From contig CM060732.1 of the NCBI GenBank assembly GCA_030704615.1, forward strand, positions 9,178,001-9,238,000: a stretch of DNA of 60,000 nucleotides, given 5' to 3'. A model generated the notes under the pieces. It saw only the letters and a program-made list of their open reading frames with translations. It ran no database searches and was not told where the DNA came from. Source of the stretch: Takakia lepidozioides. Lineage: Eukaryota; Streptophyta; Takakiopsida; Takakiales; Takakiaceae. Both the position numbers and the translations under genes were made by a program. Position 1 is the first letter of the stretch. Each line of letters begins with the position of its first letter. Below, piece by piece: positions 1 to 10,870 of this stretch.

Positions 1-287
1 TTCAGAGAAAAGATGTTGAAGAAGAGTAAGTGACTTTTCCCGGTGCAATGCAGATTTGCAATGGAAATGGAAAAGGGAGAGGAAAAAACCTGTGCCCGGT
101 ACGTGGCTTAGTGCAGCCACATATCAAGAACATGGTCACTGCATTGTTTTATGACTCCTGTTTCCTTGTTCTTCTCACTCTTTGGAAAGCAGTGGTTATC
201 TTTCACTGTGGGGTCGGCGTTCCAAATCTCAAGCCATTTCACTACACAACGACAATGGACAGGCGATGAAGCTTCTCCTGCATCATT

Positions 288-1433
288 TCAGGCTTGGTGT
301 TCACGTTCCAGTGGATCCTGACCTGATTCAAAGAACTTCGGGCCAAAAGCAGGGTCGGCTATTCTGAGTTGTTTCACGAACGCGCTCATGTAGTGCCTCT
401 TCGCCACCTCCATCTCCTTGTTCATAGATTCTTCCACTCCTTTTGAGGATCGCTCCCCTGGGTCTTTTTTGGCATAGTACTCTGCTTTCCCTTTCTCTCC
501 ATCCTCCGCAATCTCTTGCTGAACATTCCAGTATACAACTTATTAGTCAACTGGTTTTATGAATGAACAAGTAGACAGAGCTAGTGAAGGAATACTTACA
601 GCGTACATGTAGTCACAGAAAAGCCTCCCTGGTGAGCTTGTACCATGTGTCGGCGGATTTGGAGGTCTCACACTTCTTGTAAGCCTCAGCACTGATAAGG
701 TTTTTGAAGGTGACCAGTGGCATTTGGCCCACCTTCTGTATCCTGAATAGAGTGTGCACCAAATTTGTCGTCACGTGTGTACTTTCGGTTCCCCTGCAGT
801 CCCAACAAACACTATGACTTCCTCCTTCACCAGGAAATACAAAACTGATAGAACAAATCGGAGAATTCTGTTGGCATGAAGGGTGAGCATTATACTTACT
901 TGTTGATGTCATGCATAGCCGTAAGAAGTGCTGTGACGTTTCCTTTCGGATCCAGCACCATGGACGCCACAAGGTAGTGCCAGTCCTCGTCTGTGCTGTG
1001 ATATTTGTTTATGACGTTCATCCGGCCATGAAGCGGTGGTTGCCATCCCAAATATGAAACATTTTCCCGGAGAACACCTGTGTGGACATTCTCTCAAAAT
1101 CTGGGCTTCGAACTCCTCGTTTACTTCTCGCCATATTGGATCCCAGCTTTTGACAATTGACTCGTCCACCTTGGACACATCCCCGGTCAGGGCAGGTCGA
1201 ACGATTGGCATTGATATTAGGCGGCAGAGAGGGATCATGATCTTGCCTCTAGGTACCAGCATAGACTTGATCACCCGCGCGGAATTGACCTTCTGGTACA
1301 CAAGGACCTTTGCCGCTCTTTCTTCGTAGAAAGGATCGTCTTCTTCAACAGGCTTCTCAGTCACTTCTTCCTCCTGCTGCTGCTGCTTCTCAAGCTGCAA
1401 TCCTTTTCTTTTCCTCCCCTGCACCTCCCACAA
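288..1433 (-). pseudogene. Broken multi-exon gene with ParB/sulfiredoxin-like module
   Basis: Read on the minus strand, three exon-like blocks join by GT-AG: about 1420-900, 844-600 and 518-288, with introns of 55 and 81 bp. The first block holds LVPRGKIMIPLCRLI, then an RP pair and, after a change of frame near 1110, KMFHIWDGNHRFMAGMN and later TAMHDINK. A hydrophobic strand, an RP pair, a 'DGNHR' loop and a closing 'iN' resemble the ParB/Srx fold (nuclease-like, often fused to DNA methylases). The second block ends in a TWYKLTR region and changes frame again at about 614, giving FCDYMYA. The third block (EIAEDGEKGKAEYYAKK to a TGA at 288-290) is charged and open. Two frame changes argue for a pseudogene. 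The ParB/Srx call is inference from motif order; the family itself is not recognised. Any upstream exon beyond 1433 was not found. Confidence 0.5.
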
Positions 1434-1490
1434 CTACAGCCTTTCCGTCATTCCACAGTTACATTTTCCTGATCTGGCACCTACAAGAAT

Positions 1491-3002
1491 TGAGTGCGGT
1501 GGCGCACTCACTTTCGAGACTGACAAAGGATCGGAACAGACAAACATCAGTTCTCCAAAACTACACACATAACCCTCCTTTCCCGTCAACCTGAATTGAG
1601 TGCGGTGGCGCACTCATTTTTGGACACCTTCCATGACATCTAAGAAATCATGCTCATTGCAGGCACTCAGTCAATGGCTCCTTTGTCACTTCCTCTTCCA
1701 CATTGTGTACTTCATTCTATAGGCAGAAACTGAGGCAGAATCTTCATTCTAGACATCATCAAATCAACCATCTACAGGTGCTCAAAAAACTGAGTGTGCT
1801 GGCGCACTCATTTCTGGGAGCCCTCCACTCTGTCCTGCTTTCTCTTGTGAGCACACCTGGGTCGTTACCTCTATCCACGAAGATGGTCGACCTCACCTTA
1901 GAACTGAGTGCACCACCGCACTCAGTTTCAAGGTTATCGTTTCTGTCTATCTGAAAACTCAAAAGAGATCTCACTTTGAATGAAACACACTTTCTAACTT
2001 TCGTTTCACGTCTGTCATTTGCAAATTGACCATTCTATGGTGATCCAAAACTGAGTGCGGTGGCGCACTCAGTTTGGGAGCCATCCATTATGTCTGCCTA
2101 CTTCTGTTTTGAGTTCATTGGGCTCTTCATGTCTGTCCAAAAACATTGTCGATCACACCTCGGAACTGTGTGCGCCAACGCACTCAGTTTCCAGGTTAGA
2201 CATAATGTCATTCTCAGAACTCATAAGAGATCTCACTATGGAATAATCGCACTTTCTATCTACTGTTCACCTCAGTCAATAGCAACTCAATGATTCCATG
2301 GAGCTCAGAAATTGAGTGCGGTGGCGCACTCAGTTCAGGGTGACCACTCCAGTGTCACATGCATAACTGACGGCTTTACAAGGTTCCTTACTTTCTCGAT
2401 TGTTTGTTAGTCAAGCTGGAGAGCAGTGGGAGTGAGAGAGAAGACATAGTAAGAAGACGTAGAAGGCAGTCCCTTTACTTCACGAGTGTGAGAGAGAGGA
2501 AAAACGCGCGAGTCAGAATGAGAAAGTTGTGCAATCTGCAAAACGCTGATGAGCTGGTTGCACAGGATACGTCAACCCATGAATCACAACAGATCACAGA
2601 GCCGGTCCAGCCTGAAATGGAGGGAAGAATGGAAGGCGAGGAGACTGCCCCGGAGACCATTGTGCATGACATGGACATCGACACCACCACCGTCGGTGAG
2701 AAAGAAGCGACACCAGAGGAAGCTGTGAGGACGCAGCAAGATGAGGCATCGGGAAGTGGTGTCATAAAACCCAGGGTAATCCTTCTCCCAAACTGCATGA
2801 ATCTCGCTTGACTGTCGTACCAAGTGCATAGATAGGATACAAGAGATCCCTTGAAAACTGGGTGCGGCACCGCACTCAGTTTTGAGGGGAGCTCTATCAC
2901 TTCCATTGTAGGCCGAGGTGAATAACTAAGTCTTAGAGACAGCAGGATCTGAAACGGAAGCCTGAGAGGGACACGGAGAAACCGAGTGCGGTGGCGCACT
3001 CA
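1491..3002. repeat. Array of nine short palindromes, ~261-bp higher-order unit
   Basis: Nine copies of TGAGTGCGGTGGCGCACTCA or close variants start at 1491, 1597, 1791, 1905, 2052, 2167, 2313, 2859 and 2983. Each has 8-bp arms with a 4-nt loop; the copy at 2052 extends to 12-bp arms. Copies at 1905 and 2167 are in the opposite orientation. The pairs 1791/1905, 2052/2167 and 2313 repeat every ~261 bp with recognisable flanking sequence, so the array is a tandem satellite whose unit carries two opposed hairpins. No protein-coding function is apparent. Confidence 0.85.
2404..2811 (+). CDS. Hypothetical charged ORF inside palindrome array
   Basis: Open frame of 135 codons in the gap between palindrome copies 7 and 8. 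It starts with a basic stretch (ED-I-V-RRRRRQSLYF) and continues with an acidic, Glu/Thr-rich part ending at a TGA. No domain, signal or membrane segment is visible. It may be one exon of a host gene, since composition differs from the flanking array, but no splice partners were identified. It could equally be a chance frame. Confidence 0.22.
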   Translation: MLVKLESSGSEREDIVRRRRRQSLYFTSVRERKNARVRMRKLCNLQNADELVAQDTSTHESQQITEPVQPEMEGRMEGEETAPETIVHDMDIDTTTVGEKEATPEEAVRTQQDEASGSGVIKPRVILLPNCMNLA

Positions 3003-3310
3003 TTTCAACTGGATGCTTGCCGATCGCTTGGGCATGAGGGAAAGAGGAAGGTGATGTTCACAGTTTAAGTCCCTATAACCCCCCAAATGGATCGATCTCA
3101 CTGGCTGCGGCTTATTGGGCGCCCCTAATGCCATCAATAAGGCCGAGTTCTTCAAATGTGGATGTTTTTTTGATTTGGATGAAATATTGCGCACATGAGG
3201 CATGCCATCGCCCTATCATACATGGAGTTTGCCTTCTTCAAAACGAAAACATACATAACGTCAGGAACGCAATGTCCGCGTTCATCCGGCGTTGGATATT
3301 TCCCGGGTTT

Positions 3311-4422
3311 CCCGAGGATGTCATCCGGCATTCATGAGGAATCACGGACGTGGATACCACAGAGCAATCCAGCGTCATGGGTAACAGATGGTACGGTGTG
3401 CACAATGTGCCTAAACCCTTACGAACCGGAGGGAGGCTATATGCTTGGTTCATGTGGCCATTTGTTCCACCCCACATGTCTCATATTGGCAGCCATGCAA
3501 GCCAGCCAATGCCCTGATTGCCGTGGACAAATCCATCGACGTTTCTACGAGATGTTTGGGTTGCAAGACAATATGCCCACGTGATACGAGTACAACCGGT
3601 ACAACATGCCATTGGATGTGGAGCCTTACAATTTTTTAAATTGTCAGTACTGGGGGGAGACAATGACATTGGATGCTCCAAGAGAGATGCACGCCTTGGC
3701 TGCCTTGACTAAATCTAGGGTTAAAGATCCGGTGACCTTTTGGGTGACATTCAACTGGGAAATAACCGTGCGTGCTAGAGGCATACGAGACCCAGTCCAA
3801 ATGGAGTTTTTTTTGCCGGAACTTGGGAGGGCATTGGAGCTGTACCAGACAAAGATTTTTCCGACTGCCTGAGGATCCGTGGGTGCCAACGGAAAACAAC
3901 CCATACAATCGCGAACCGATTGGGAGAGACCTATTTCTGAGGGAGTTGGAGGACGTTAGCATCCGTTGGGATGATATGAATGAGAGGTACTGGGTACCTC
4001 GTCGGGATGAAGGGCCACTTCCTCCAGAGTTGCGCAGAGTCCCCCAGCAGGAGGAGGTGTTGGACAATTTCAAGGCTGCCATCAGGAGTGTTGTTCGGTA
4101 TTGGCAGAAGACATGGCGTGACCAAGTTGCCCCTATTCCAGGGGTATTCTTGCCACTTCCAAACATACCGGATTTAATTAAAAAATTGCATGACGCCGTA
4201 GCAAGAGCAACAAACTCGGCTCTGGCAAATGTAGAAGAGAGTCAGCACTCGCCTGGAACGCTACGCATGATGGCAAGGGTGGACCAGACAACACTGGGTC
4301 CTTCCTTGACCACTCAAGCCCAGGCTCGAGCTCTCCGTACTGGTGGAGGCACGTCCTCTACACCCGGAGAATCTTCATCAACACCTGGAGATGAAGACAA
4401 CGAAGTAATTAATCTAGATTAA
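3311..4422 (+). pseudogene. RING-H2-family gene, 5'-truncated copy A
   Basis: Homology to the longer copy at 18.7-21.0 kb begins at about 3311 (PRMSSGIHEESRTWIPQSNP). The RING finger follows: CTMC, then GSCGHLFHPTC, then CPDC (C-x2-C / C-x-H-x2-H-x2-C / C-x2-C), the arrangement of a ubiquitin E3 RING-H2. Downstream is a family-specific region (DAPREMHAL, FWVTFNWEITVRARGI, NREPIGRDLFLREL, DNFKAAIRSVVRYW) and a Ser/Thr/acidic tail ending at a TAA. Breaks: a TGA at 3582-3584 where the longer copy has GGA, and an 8-T run at 3807-3814 against 7 T in the longer copy, shifting the frame. E3 activity is inferred from the motif only. The gene converges on the kinase-like gene at 7.6-8.8 kb. Confidence 0.75.
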
Positions 4423-4439
4423 GATGACTATAAAGGCTA

Positions 4440-5222
4440 GAAACGTACGGAATAGGCAAAAGGTCTCAGATTGCGAAAACTTAAATGTGCAACCCACTGT
4501 ATTGTCTACGTAATTTTTGGAAATACGAGGTTCATCCTTTGAACCATTTTTTAATGACCTCATACTTGTTTGGTACCCGTTGACGGCACGTACAACATAC
4601 TCGCAAAGTTTCAAAACAATAAAAAATTGCTGAATGAAGAAACCATTGGTTCACCCATTGCAATATTTTAAATCGAACTCATACTTGTCCGGTACCTTAA
4701 AGAGGGCATGTACAATGCAATGGCAAAGTTTGAAAGCAATCAGAAATCATTTCATCAATTAACCATCGGTTCATCCTGTGAACCATTTTTTATTGATCTC
4801 ATACTTGTCCGGTCCATGTAAGAGGGCATGTAGAACATATTGGCAAAGTTTCAAATCATTCAAAATTTATTTGATCAAGGAACCTTTGGTTCATCCTTTT
4901 CACCATTTTTGATTGACCTTGTACTTGTCCCATCCCTATAAGAGGGCATATACAACGCAATGGCAAAGTTGCAAAACCATAAAAAATCATTTCATCAATT
5001 AATCATTGGTTCATCCTTTGAATCATTTTTTATTCGCGTCATACTTGTCCGGTTCTTCTAAAAGGGCATGTACAACACACTCGCAAAGATTGGAACCATT
5101 TGATGAAGGAACTGTTGGTTCACCCATTGAACCATTCTTTATTCACCTCATTCTTGTCGAGTACCTGTAACAGGGCATGTAGAACACACTTGCAAACATT
5201 GGAATGAATCAAATATCATTTG
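4440..5222 (+). repeat. Tandem ~120-bp repeats, cassette A left block
   Basis: Six units with the core 'CATACTTGTCCGGTACC' start near 4561, 4681, 4801, 4921, 5041 and 5152, so the period is almost exactly 120 bp. Each unit also carries AAGAGGGCATGTACAA, GCAAAGTTTCAAA and a 'GGTTCACCC' segment. The same family, diverged, forms the spacer of cassette B at 51.3-52.3 kb. Nothing coding is visible. Confidence 0.85.
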
Positions 5223-5244
5223 ACCCCCGAATTACTCAAACGAG

Positions 5245-6137
5245 TAACGATTAATCACGAATAAATGAACAATAGACGAATAAATCATTTGCCTCCCCAT
5301 CGACGCGCTCACCCCTCAAGCCATTCCAAAATTTAATTGAATTTAAATTAATTTTAAGCCAATAAATAGGTTTGCACTGCCTTTCATTGGGGGTTTCTGG
5401 CACGTATCGATTTTGTTTTTGGCTCAATTTTGTTCTGCGGCTTCAAGCATCCCACCGCTACTCCCCCGCCAAAATTTGGACCAATCAAAAATGCCCCAAA
5501 AAAAAGGTGTTCTCTTTCGCTTTACTATTGCAGAACTCTCTATGAAGAGTGTATGAAGTAGAACACAAATCAAGTTTGGAGTGCAAAACAAGGAAGAAAC
5601 TGTGGTTTTGGATCCAAATGAATTTTGTTCGCTCCCAAATTTGGCACGCACATTGCATATGGAGTCATTACACGCCCCAGTAAAAAACGGAATGAAAAAA
5701 AAAACATGAGCACGCGAAACGCAGTCCAACAGGTCCCAAAGTAACAACAGATGCAACGGAATACATTCAATGGGTGAACGGATGGTTGCCCATCCAAATC
5801 ATTTTTGTTTGCTTCCAAACTTTGCCAATACGTTTGAGACACCTTCTCACATGTCCCGGACTAATATGAGATCAATCGAAATTCATTCAATGGCTCAACG
5901 GATGGTTGGCCATCGAAATGATTTTGGTTCGCTTTGAGACTTGGCCAGTATGTTCAATGTACCATGTAAGAGGCCCCAGAGTAATATGAGATCAATCGAA
6001 ATTTGTTCAATGGGCCAACGGATGGTTGCCCATCCAAATGATTTTCGTTCGCTTTGAGACTTGGCCAGTGTGTTCAATGTACCCTCTGATAGGTCCCAGT
6101 GTAATATAAGATCAATAGTTAACGATTAATCATGAAT
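5245..6137 (-). repeat. Inverted spacer block bounded by an 18-bp direct repeat
   Basis: Between direct repeats TAACGATTAATCACGAAT (5245-5262) and TAACGATTAATCATGAAT (6120-6137, one mismatch), the spacer is the reverse complement of the cassette B spacer. The stretch around 5380-5560 (GGCTCAATTTTGTTCTGCGG and the following CCACCGCTAC) matches 51420-51600 inverted, and units at about 5760, 5880 and 5996 match 51850-52240 inverted. Flanking units at 4561-5152 and 6191 onward are in forward orientation. Confidence 0.75.
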
Positions 6138-7215
6138 CATCCAACAGGGGAACTGTTGATTCACCCTTTGAACCATTTTACATTGACCTCATACTTGTCC
6201 GATAACTTTAAGAGGGCATGTACAAGACACTCGCAAAGTTTCAAATCAATCCAAAATCATTTGGCAGGGGAATGATTGGTTCACCCATAGCCAATTTCAA
6301 GGGCTGAAATTGCCATTTCAGAGGGTCGAATTGCCAATTTCAGGGGCTGGACTTGCAATTTGAGGGGCTGAAATTGCCATTTCAGGGGTTGGACTAGCAA
6401 TTGCCATTTCACAGGCTACAATTGCAATTTGAGGGGTTGGAATTAAATTTCAGGGGCTTGAATTGGGGTTGGAATTGACAATTTCAAGGGCTCAAATTAC
6501 AATTTGAGGGGCGGCTGGAGTTGGCCATTTTAGGGACTGGCATTACCAATTTTAAGGGCTTGAATTGCATTTTGAATTGTAACTCAAGGGTTAGAATGGG
6601 CCATTAGGGGGCTAGAATTACCAAAGCAATGACATCCAAAGCAGTGACATCCAAAGCAATATAAAACCATTTGATAGTGGAATGATTGGTTCATCTTTTC
6701 AACCATTTTTTTTATTCACGTCATACTTGTCCGGTACCTGTAAGCTTGCCTGTAAGAGGGCATGTGGCAGACACTTGCAAAGCTTCAAAGCAATGTAAAA
6801 TCATTTGATAGGGGAACAAGTGGTTCACCCTTTCAACCATATTTGACTGACCTCATACTTGTCCGGTACCTTTAAGATGGCATGTGAAAGACACTTGCAA
6901 AGCTTCAAAGCACTCAAAAATCATTTGATATATTCATGATTGATTCACCCTTTCAACCATTTTAAATCGACTTGAAACTTGTGACAAGACCTGTAAGAGG
7001 GCATGTACAAGACACTTGCAAAGTTTCAAATCAATTTAAAATCATTTGGTAGGGGGATGATTGGTTCACCCTTTAAACCATTTTATATTGATGTCATACT
7101 TCTCAAAGACGTGTAAGAGGGCATGTAGAAGACACTTGCAAAGTTTCGGAGCAATAAAATATCATTTCATCGGGGAAGTTTCCGTTCACCCTTTCATCCA
7201 ATTTTGAATTGAACT
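6138..7215 (+). repeat. Tandem ~120-bp repeats, cassette A right block
   Basis: Further forward-oriented units of the spacer family, with the 'CTTGTCCGG' core or variants near 6191, 6724, 6857, 6975 and 7097 and the usual AAGAGGGCATGT and GCAAAG(C/T)TTC segments. The regular spacing is interrupted at 6290-6640 by a different minisatellite. Confidence 0.75.
6290..6640 (+). repeat. Minisatellite of GGGGCTGGAATTGCCATTTCA type
   Basis: A degenerate 20-30 bp motif combining AGGGGCTGAAATTGCCA with CATTTC or AATTTC is repeated about a dozen times, purine-rich on the plus strand. It has no reading frame and interrupts the 120-bp array. The neighbouring 7216-7589 stretch shows no recognisable gene. 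Confidence 0.7.
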
Positions 7216-7589
7216 GGATTTTTACTAAATCAAATGATTTAGAGGGCATAGGATTGTGGATTTGTGGGGCGCAATGATTCGGACAACGATCATGAACTAC
7301 CACGCTCTCAACACTCAGAAAAAGAAGCTATGCATCCAGAACTGTCGTGTGGACTTCTCAGTCGCTATAGGCCCAATGCCTCTGACCCAGGAGGTTTGAG
7401 CGCTCGGAGCTGCCATAACATCTGCGTCATGTACACTGTCACTCTTCAAGATTCGTGGGTGTGGTGCTTGATTATCCCATATGATGGACCCAGGTGCCAT
7501 GACCAAGTAACAAACCATTAAAACATTATGGTACGAGACAAACACAATTGAAAACAACATTTATTCAAACATGATGTATAGTAAGAGGT

Positions 7590-8816
7590 CTACAAGTTTA
7601 TATCCATCCTCCAGCAATTTTTGGGCTCAGACCAATTGAATAGCCCCGTCATGAAATGCTTCACAACATTTTCTAGTTTGTACCGCAACTCTACTGTGAG
7701 TTTCCAAGAGCCGAAGCAAAACAGATTCTAGTAGACATATCATTGAACAGGCTTGCATCGAACGTGTTACCCCCATTTATTGCCTGGGCTATCTTCCCAA
7801 TTGCAAAGGTCTCTGATGGCACGGTTAGAGGGGCCTACGAGGTGTGTCATCTAACTGGTTGTTGGCTACATTATAAACAATTGCAATTTCAGGTGCAATC
7901 CACCATCTATGTGCGAGAGTCTTTATCATCTTGTCTCTGTTCTCGAAAATGTACAACGTGGTTTTTGGGTCATCCGTCGTGGAGGCCATCCCCCAATCGC
8001 ATACCCCGATGTACACATCTTTAGACCCTTGTGGAAAATGCAACAATATGTTGTCGGGGGACATGTCGTTGAGGTGGTGATTATGGACATTGAGCATGAT
8101 GTGCAAAAGCGCCCATGCCAATTGGGTGCGATTCTGTCGGAATCGAACCAGTCGGTTGACCTCCTGCATTTCCTGTCCGTCCCCCGTCGTTCCATTAACT
8201 CCCTGTTATCCCGATCAATCCCCCATTTCTTGTCAATACTCAACCATGATCGTATGGTCCCCCCAATCCAGTACCAATGTGTATAACCTTCATTTTGACG
8301 TGGATGCAACGCAAAATACTTTATGATGCCGAAATGATGGAACTTTACAGCCAACGCCTCATTGTTATGTTGGACTTTGGCAAGATCAGCATTTATTTCC
8401 CTGGGCGTTTTCCCTACTAGCTCCCAGGATGGAGGAATGAATTGATCCCCAACAATTCTAACCCTCCAAATTGTACCATACCCTCCATGTTTGGGCGCGT
8501 CGAGTTGTTGTACCTGTGCGTTTGTGGATATGTATCTCACGTTCAATGTCGCATCCGCGGACGAGGACCCTGCCTTCCATGGGAGTGGTTTTGTACGTCG
8601 TTTGGCGTGGGCCTTTGCCATGTCAAACCACCAATCCAAAAGCACAAACAACTCCTCCTCCGAAGTTGGCATGCAACCTTCAGCTACAGGTGTTCTCGTA
8701 ACAAACTTTTCCATGGTTTGCCTCAGATTCCATGTGGCATCATGGGCCCGGTCCTCCATCCATTTCATGAACTGGAACTTCGCCCTGTCCTCCTTCCATT
8801 CATCCCCGGCCAAAGC
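7590..8816 (-). pseudogene. Protein-kinase-like gene, cassette A
   Basis: Minus-strand frames give, in order, ALAGDEWKEDRAKF, a Gly-rich loop HGGYGTIWRVRI, a VAIK-type lysine in EALAVKFHHFG, a catalytic-loop counterpart LNDMSPDNILLHF, a metal-site counterpart CDWGMAS (DWG, not DFG), and SETFAIGKIA near the end. These are subdomains I, II, VIb, VII and IX of a protein-kinase fold. The frame changes at about 8165 and again near 7840 and 7650, so the copy is broken. Cassette B carries a homologue with HND and DWG. The N-terminal module is missing here and lies inverted immediately upstream (8817-9100). Whether the family phosphorylates proteins is unknown. Confidence 0.7.
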
Positions 8817-9100
8817 ATGTCCGGAAACATTGCTTCGAATGCAGTGTCAGGGGGTTCCTCGGGGAGTGGGTGTAAAGGTAGGAAGCGTAAACATGCACAT
8901 GAATACGACAGTCAGGTCAACAAAAAAGACTATCCAAGCGCAGAGGCCGCGAAGGGGGTGAAGCAAGTAGTGCTGGATTATTTGAAGGACAATGACATAA
9001 TGCGTTTGAATCTTTTGTATGTCCGACATGGGAATGAGGGGTTTCTTAGATTCCAACACAATATGGAGATGAGAATGAGGGAGGAGCGAAACATGGAATT
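8817..9100 (+). pseudogene. Inverted N-terminal module of the kinase-like gene
   Basis: Plus-strand frame from ATG 8817-8819: MSGNIAS, GRKRKHAHEYDSQVNK, KDYPSAEAAKGVKQVV, YVRHGNEGFLRFQHNMEM. Cassette B has the matching module (MSGVVNS, WRKRKCAH, DSHVNKQDYPG, VKEVVVDY, MRLESAYVRHG, FQQNMERKM) contiguous with its kinase domain on one strand. Here the ATG abuts the codon for the first Ala of ALAGDEW on the other strand. Homology fades around 9080-9100; the frame stays open to a TAG ending at 9143. The module is basic (KRK) with no recognised domain. Confidence 0.7.
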
Positions 9101-9212
9101 CACAAGATGCACCTTGCTCTCCGCCAGCAGCTCCAATTTATAGACGTGCTCATTCATAACAGGGTGAGTGCAGAATTAGGTGGCTCAAAAACGGCAGATG
9201 TGACCTCCAAAA

Positions 9213-9479
9213 AAATACTTCAAAGATGAAGCGCGTTCGATTCGGCATCAAGTCTTGCGTCCACCGCCTATGCTGCCGGATCATGAAAATGAACCCGAGT
9301 ACGAGGTAGAACCAGTGTTTAAGTCAAGGAGGTTCAAGAATCAAGAAATAGAGTATCTCGTGAAATGGAAGGGCTATCATCAAGTGGATGCAACTTGGGT
9401 GCGTGCCTCAGAAATGGGAAACGCACCGGAGGCGGTTCAAGCTTTCGAAGGGCAACCTCAAAAGCGGAAGAAGCGTTGA
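9213..9479 (+). pseudogene. 3' end of Ty3/gypsy chromovirus Pol (chromodomain)
   Basis: The frame KYFKDEARSIRHQVL, then RPPP, then EYEVEPVFKSRRF, then EYLVKWKGYHQVDATWV, ending in a basic tail and a TGA at 9477-9479. The aromatic-cage and strand pattern (YEVE, YLVKWKGY, TWV) is a chromodomain, which sits at the C-terminus of integrase in plant chromoviruses and directs integration. Only the last ~90 residues are present; the polymerase and the rest of integrase are absent, so the element is 5'-truncated next to cassette A. Confidence 0.85.
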
Positions 9480-9496
9480 TGGGGACATCAACCTTA

Positions 9497-10870
9497 GATT
9501 GGGGGGGAAGAAATGCATGTTTAGTCCGGCTTGGTTAGCTCAGGAATCTGATTGCAAAGACTTGTGTTGTACATATCTTGTTTATAAAGAAACCGTTTCC
9601 CAAATGTGTTGTTTCATATTTTGTCTTGATGATATGATATTTTGTTACTTTGTAGTGTGGGCTATATGGAAGCTACGTGCTTCCATTCACGTACTATAAT
9701 CGTGTAACCTCGGGACGAAGTCTTAGTGCGACTTTGGCGTGTTCCCGTACCTCAGGCCAACTTCTCAAAGCGGGCTCAATTATAGTGATTGGGGCACACG
9801 GTTAGTTCAAGGTTATCTTCCTAGTCAAAGGGGTTTAAGGCAAACCCTTGCTCAAGGTGATGCCAAAAAAACCGGCATCATGAGCGGTCGCAAGCAAATA
9901 TTGTTGCAGTAAGGCGATTCGATCCTCGGGGAGGATCGTACTTTGGCATGAAGAGGGCCAAAAAGAGTGCACTGGGTGGAGCTTGGGAAGCTCCACCCCT
10001 TGGCCGTGACTTGGGAAGTCGGCCGAACTAGCTAGTGGGGAGTAAGAGTCAAGTGGGGGTTTGGTTCTTTGCCATGAGATGCCATGGCACGGAAACAAAC
10101 TCCTTGATGTGGAATGCCACAACTTGGATGTTAGTTTCCACAAGAAGGGACAAGTCGATGAGGACATCAACTCCTTGTTGGTAGAGATGTGTGTCGCGGC
10201 CCTTTGCCTTGAGGGCAGGGGGTCGGGACACAAGAGGGGCTGTCCCTGTGGTGGGGGTAGCGGCAGCAAGTAGGAAAGACGGCTGAAGCACCCTTGAGTG
10301 CCAAAGGCATTCAAGGAGGCGGAGGAGCTCACTAGGTGGAACCCCGCAAACCGGGTTGCGGTAGGGGGGCTCCACGTGGGGTGGTGGTAGCTTAGGGAGT
10401 CGTAGTGGGGGTGGCATAAGACTCATCATGGGGATGAGGCCTTGTGGTGGGAGTCGTGGGGAGTCGTGGGGCTCACCACGGTCCATTGGGGCCATGGTAG
10501 GTGGGCCAAGAGTCACCGCGACTCATCACAGGGAGTCAAGGGTCTTAGTAGTGGTTCACCAGAAAAGGACTTGGCTGTTTGTGAGACTCTCGCCGACACC
10601 TACAAAAGTATATATAGGGAGTATTAACCCCGAGAACGGTGCAAGCCCGTTAAGTGACCAAAAGTTGTTGAATAAGCGAGCGAGCCAGAAAGTGACCAAC
10701 GTTGGGAGCTATTCCGGACTGCCAACAACCGAAGGGGATTTCCACTGGCCCCCATTGTTCGAGGGTTTAGGGTTTAGGGTTCGAGGGTTTCATGGAGGAG
10801 CAAGGGGGACCGTTATGTCCCAGTGTGCAGCCGAAGCTCCGAATCAGCCCGACAGCCAGTTTGGGAGTTA
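9497..10870 (+). mobile_element. LTR-like sequence after the chromovirus
   Basis: A purine tract (TTGGGGGGGAAGAAA, near 9499-9513) follows the chromodomain stop as a polypurine tract would, and a TG at about 9514 could open a 3' LTR. The part 10191-10745 recurs at 14141-14710 and, inverted and shortened, at 39370-39615. The shared part contains a TATA-like TATATATAGGGAGTA near 10608 followed by GAGAACGGTGCAAGCCCGTT, consistent with U3-R. A TTTAGGG motif repeats twice near 10770. The right LTR boundary was not resolved. ORFs here are chance frames. Confidence 0.5.

Noticed and set aside
1491-3002. CRISPR-like array (regular short palindromic repeats)
   Set aside because: Spacers are themselves repeated at ~261 bp, palindromes vary in orientation, introns and plant families show a nuclear genome, and no cas gene is present.
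1491-3002. parS-like centromere sites for the neighbouring ParB-like protein
   Set aside because: The visible module resembles the ParB/Srx catalytic fold only; no helix-turn-helix DNA-binding part was found, and the gene is broken.
7264-7560. Short frames on both strands between the spacer repeats and the kinase-like gene
   Set aside because: Overlapping frames with no domain, no homology to cassette B and no splice logic.
10760-10790. Interstitial telomere repeat
   Set aside because: Only two adjacent TTTAGGG copies inside LTR-like DNA; far too short.
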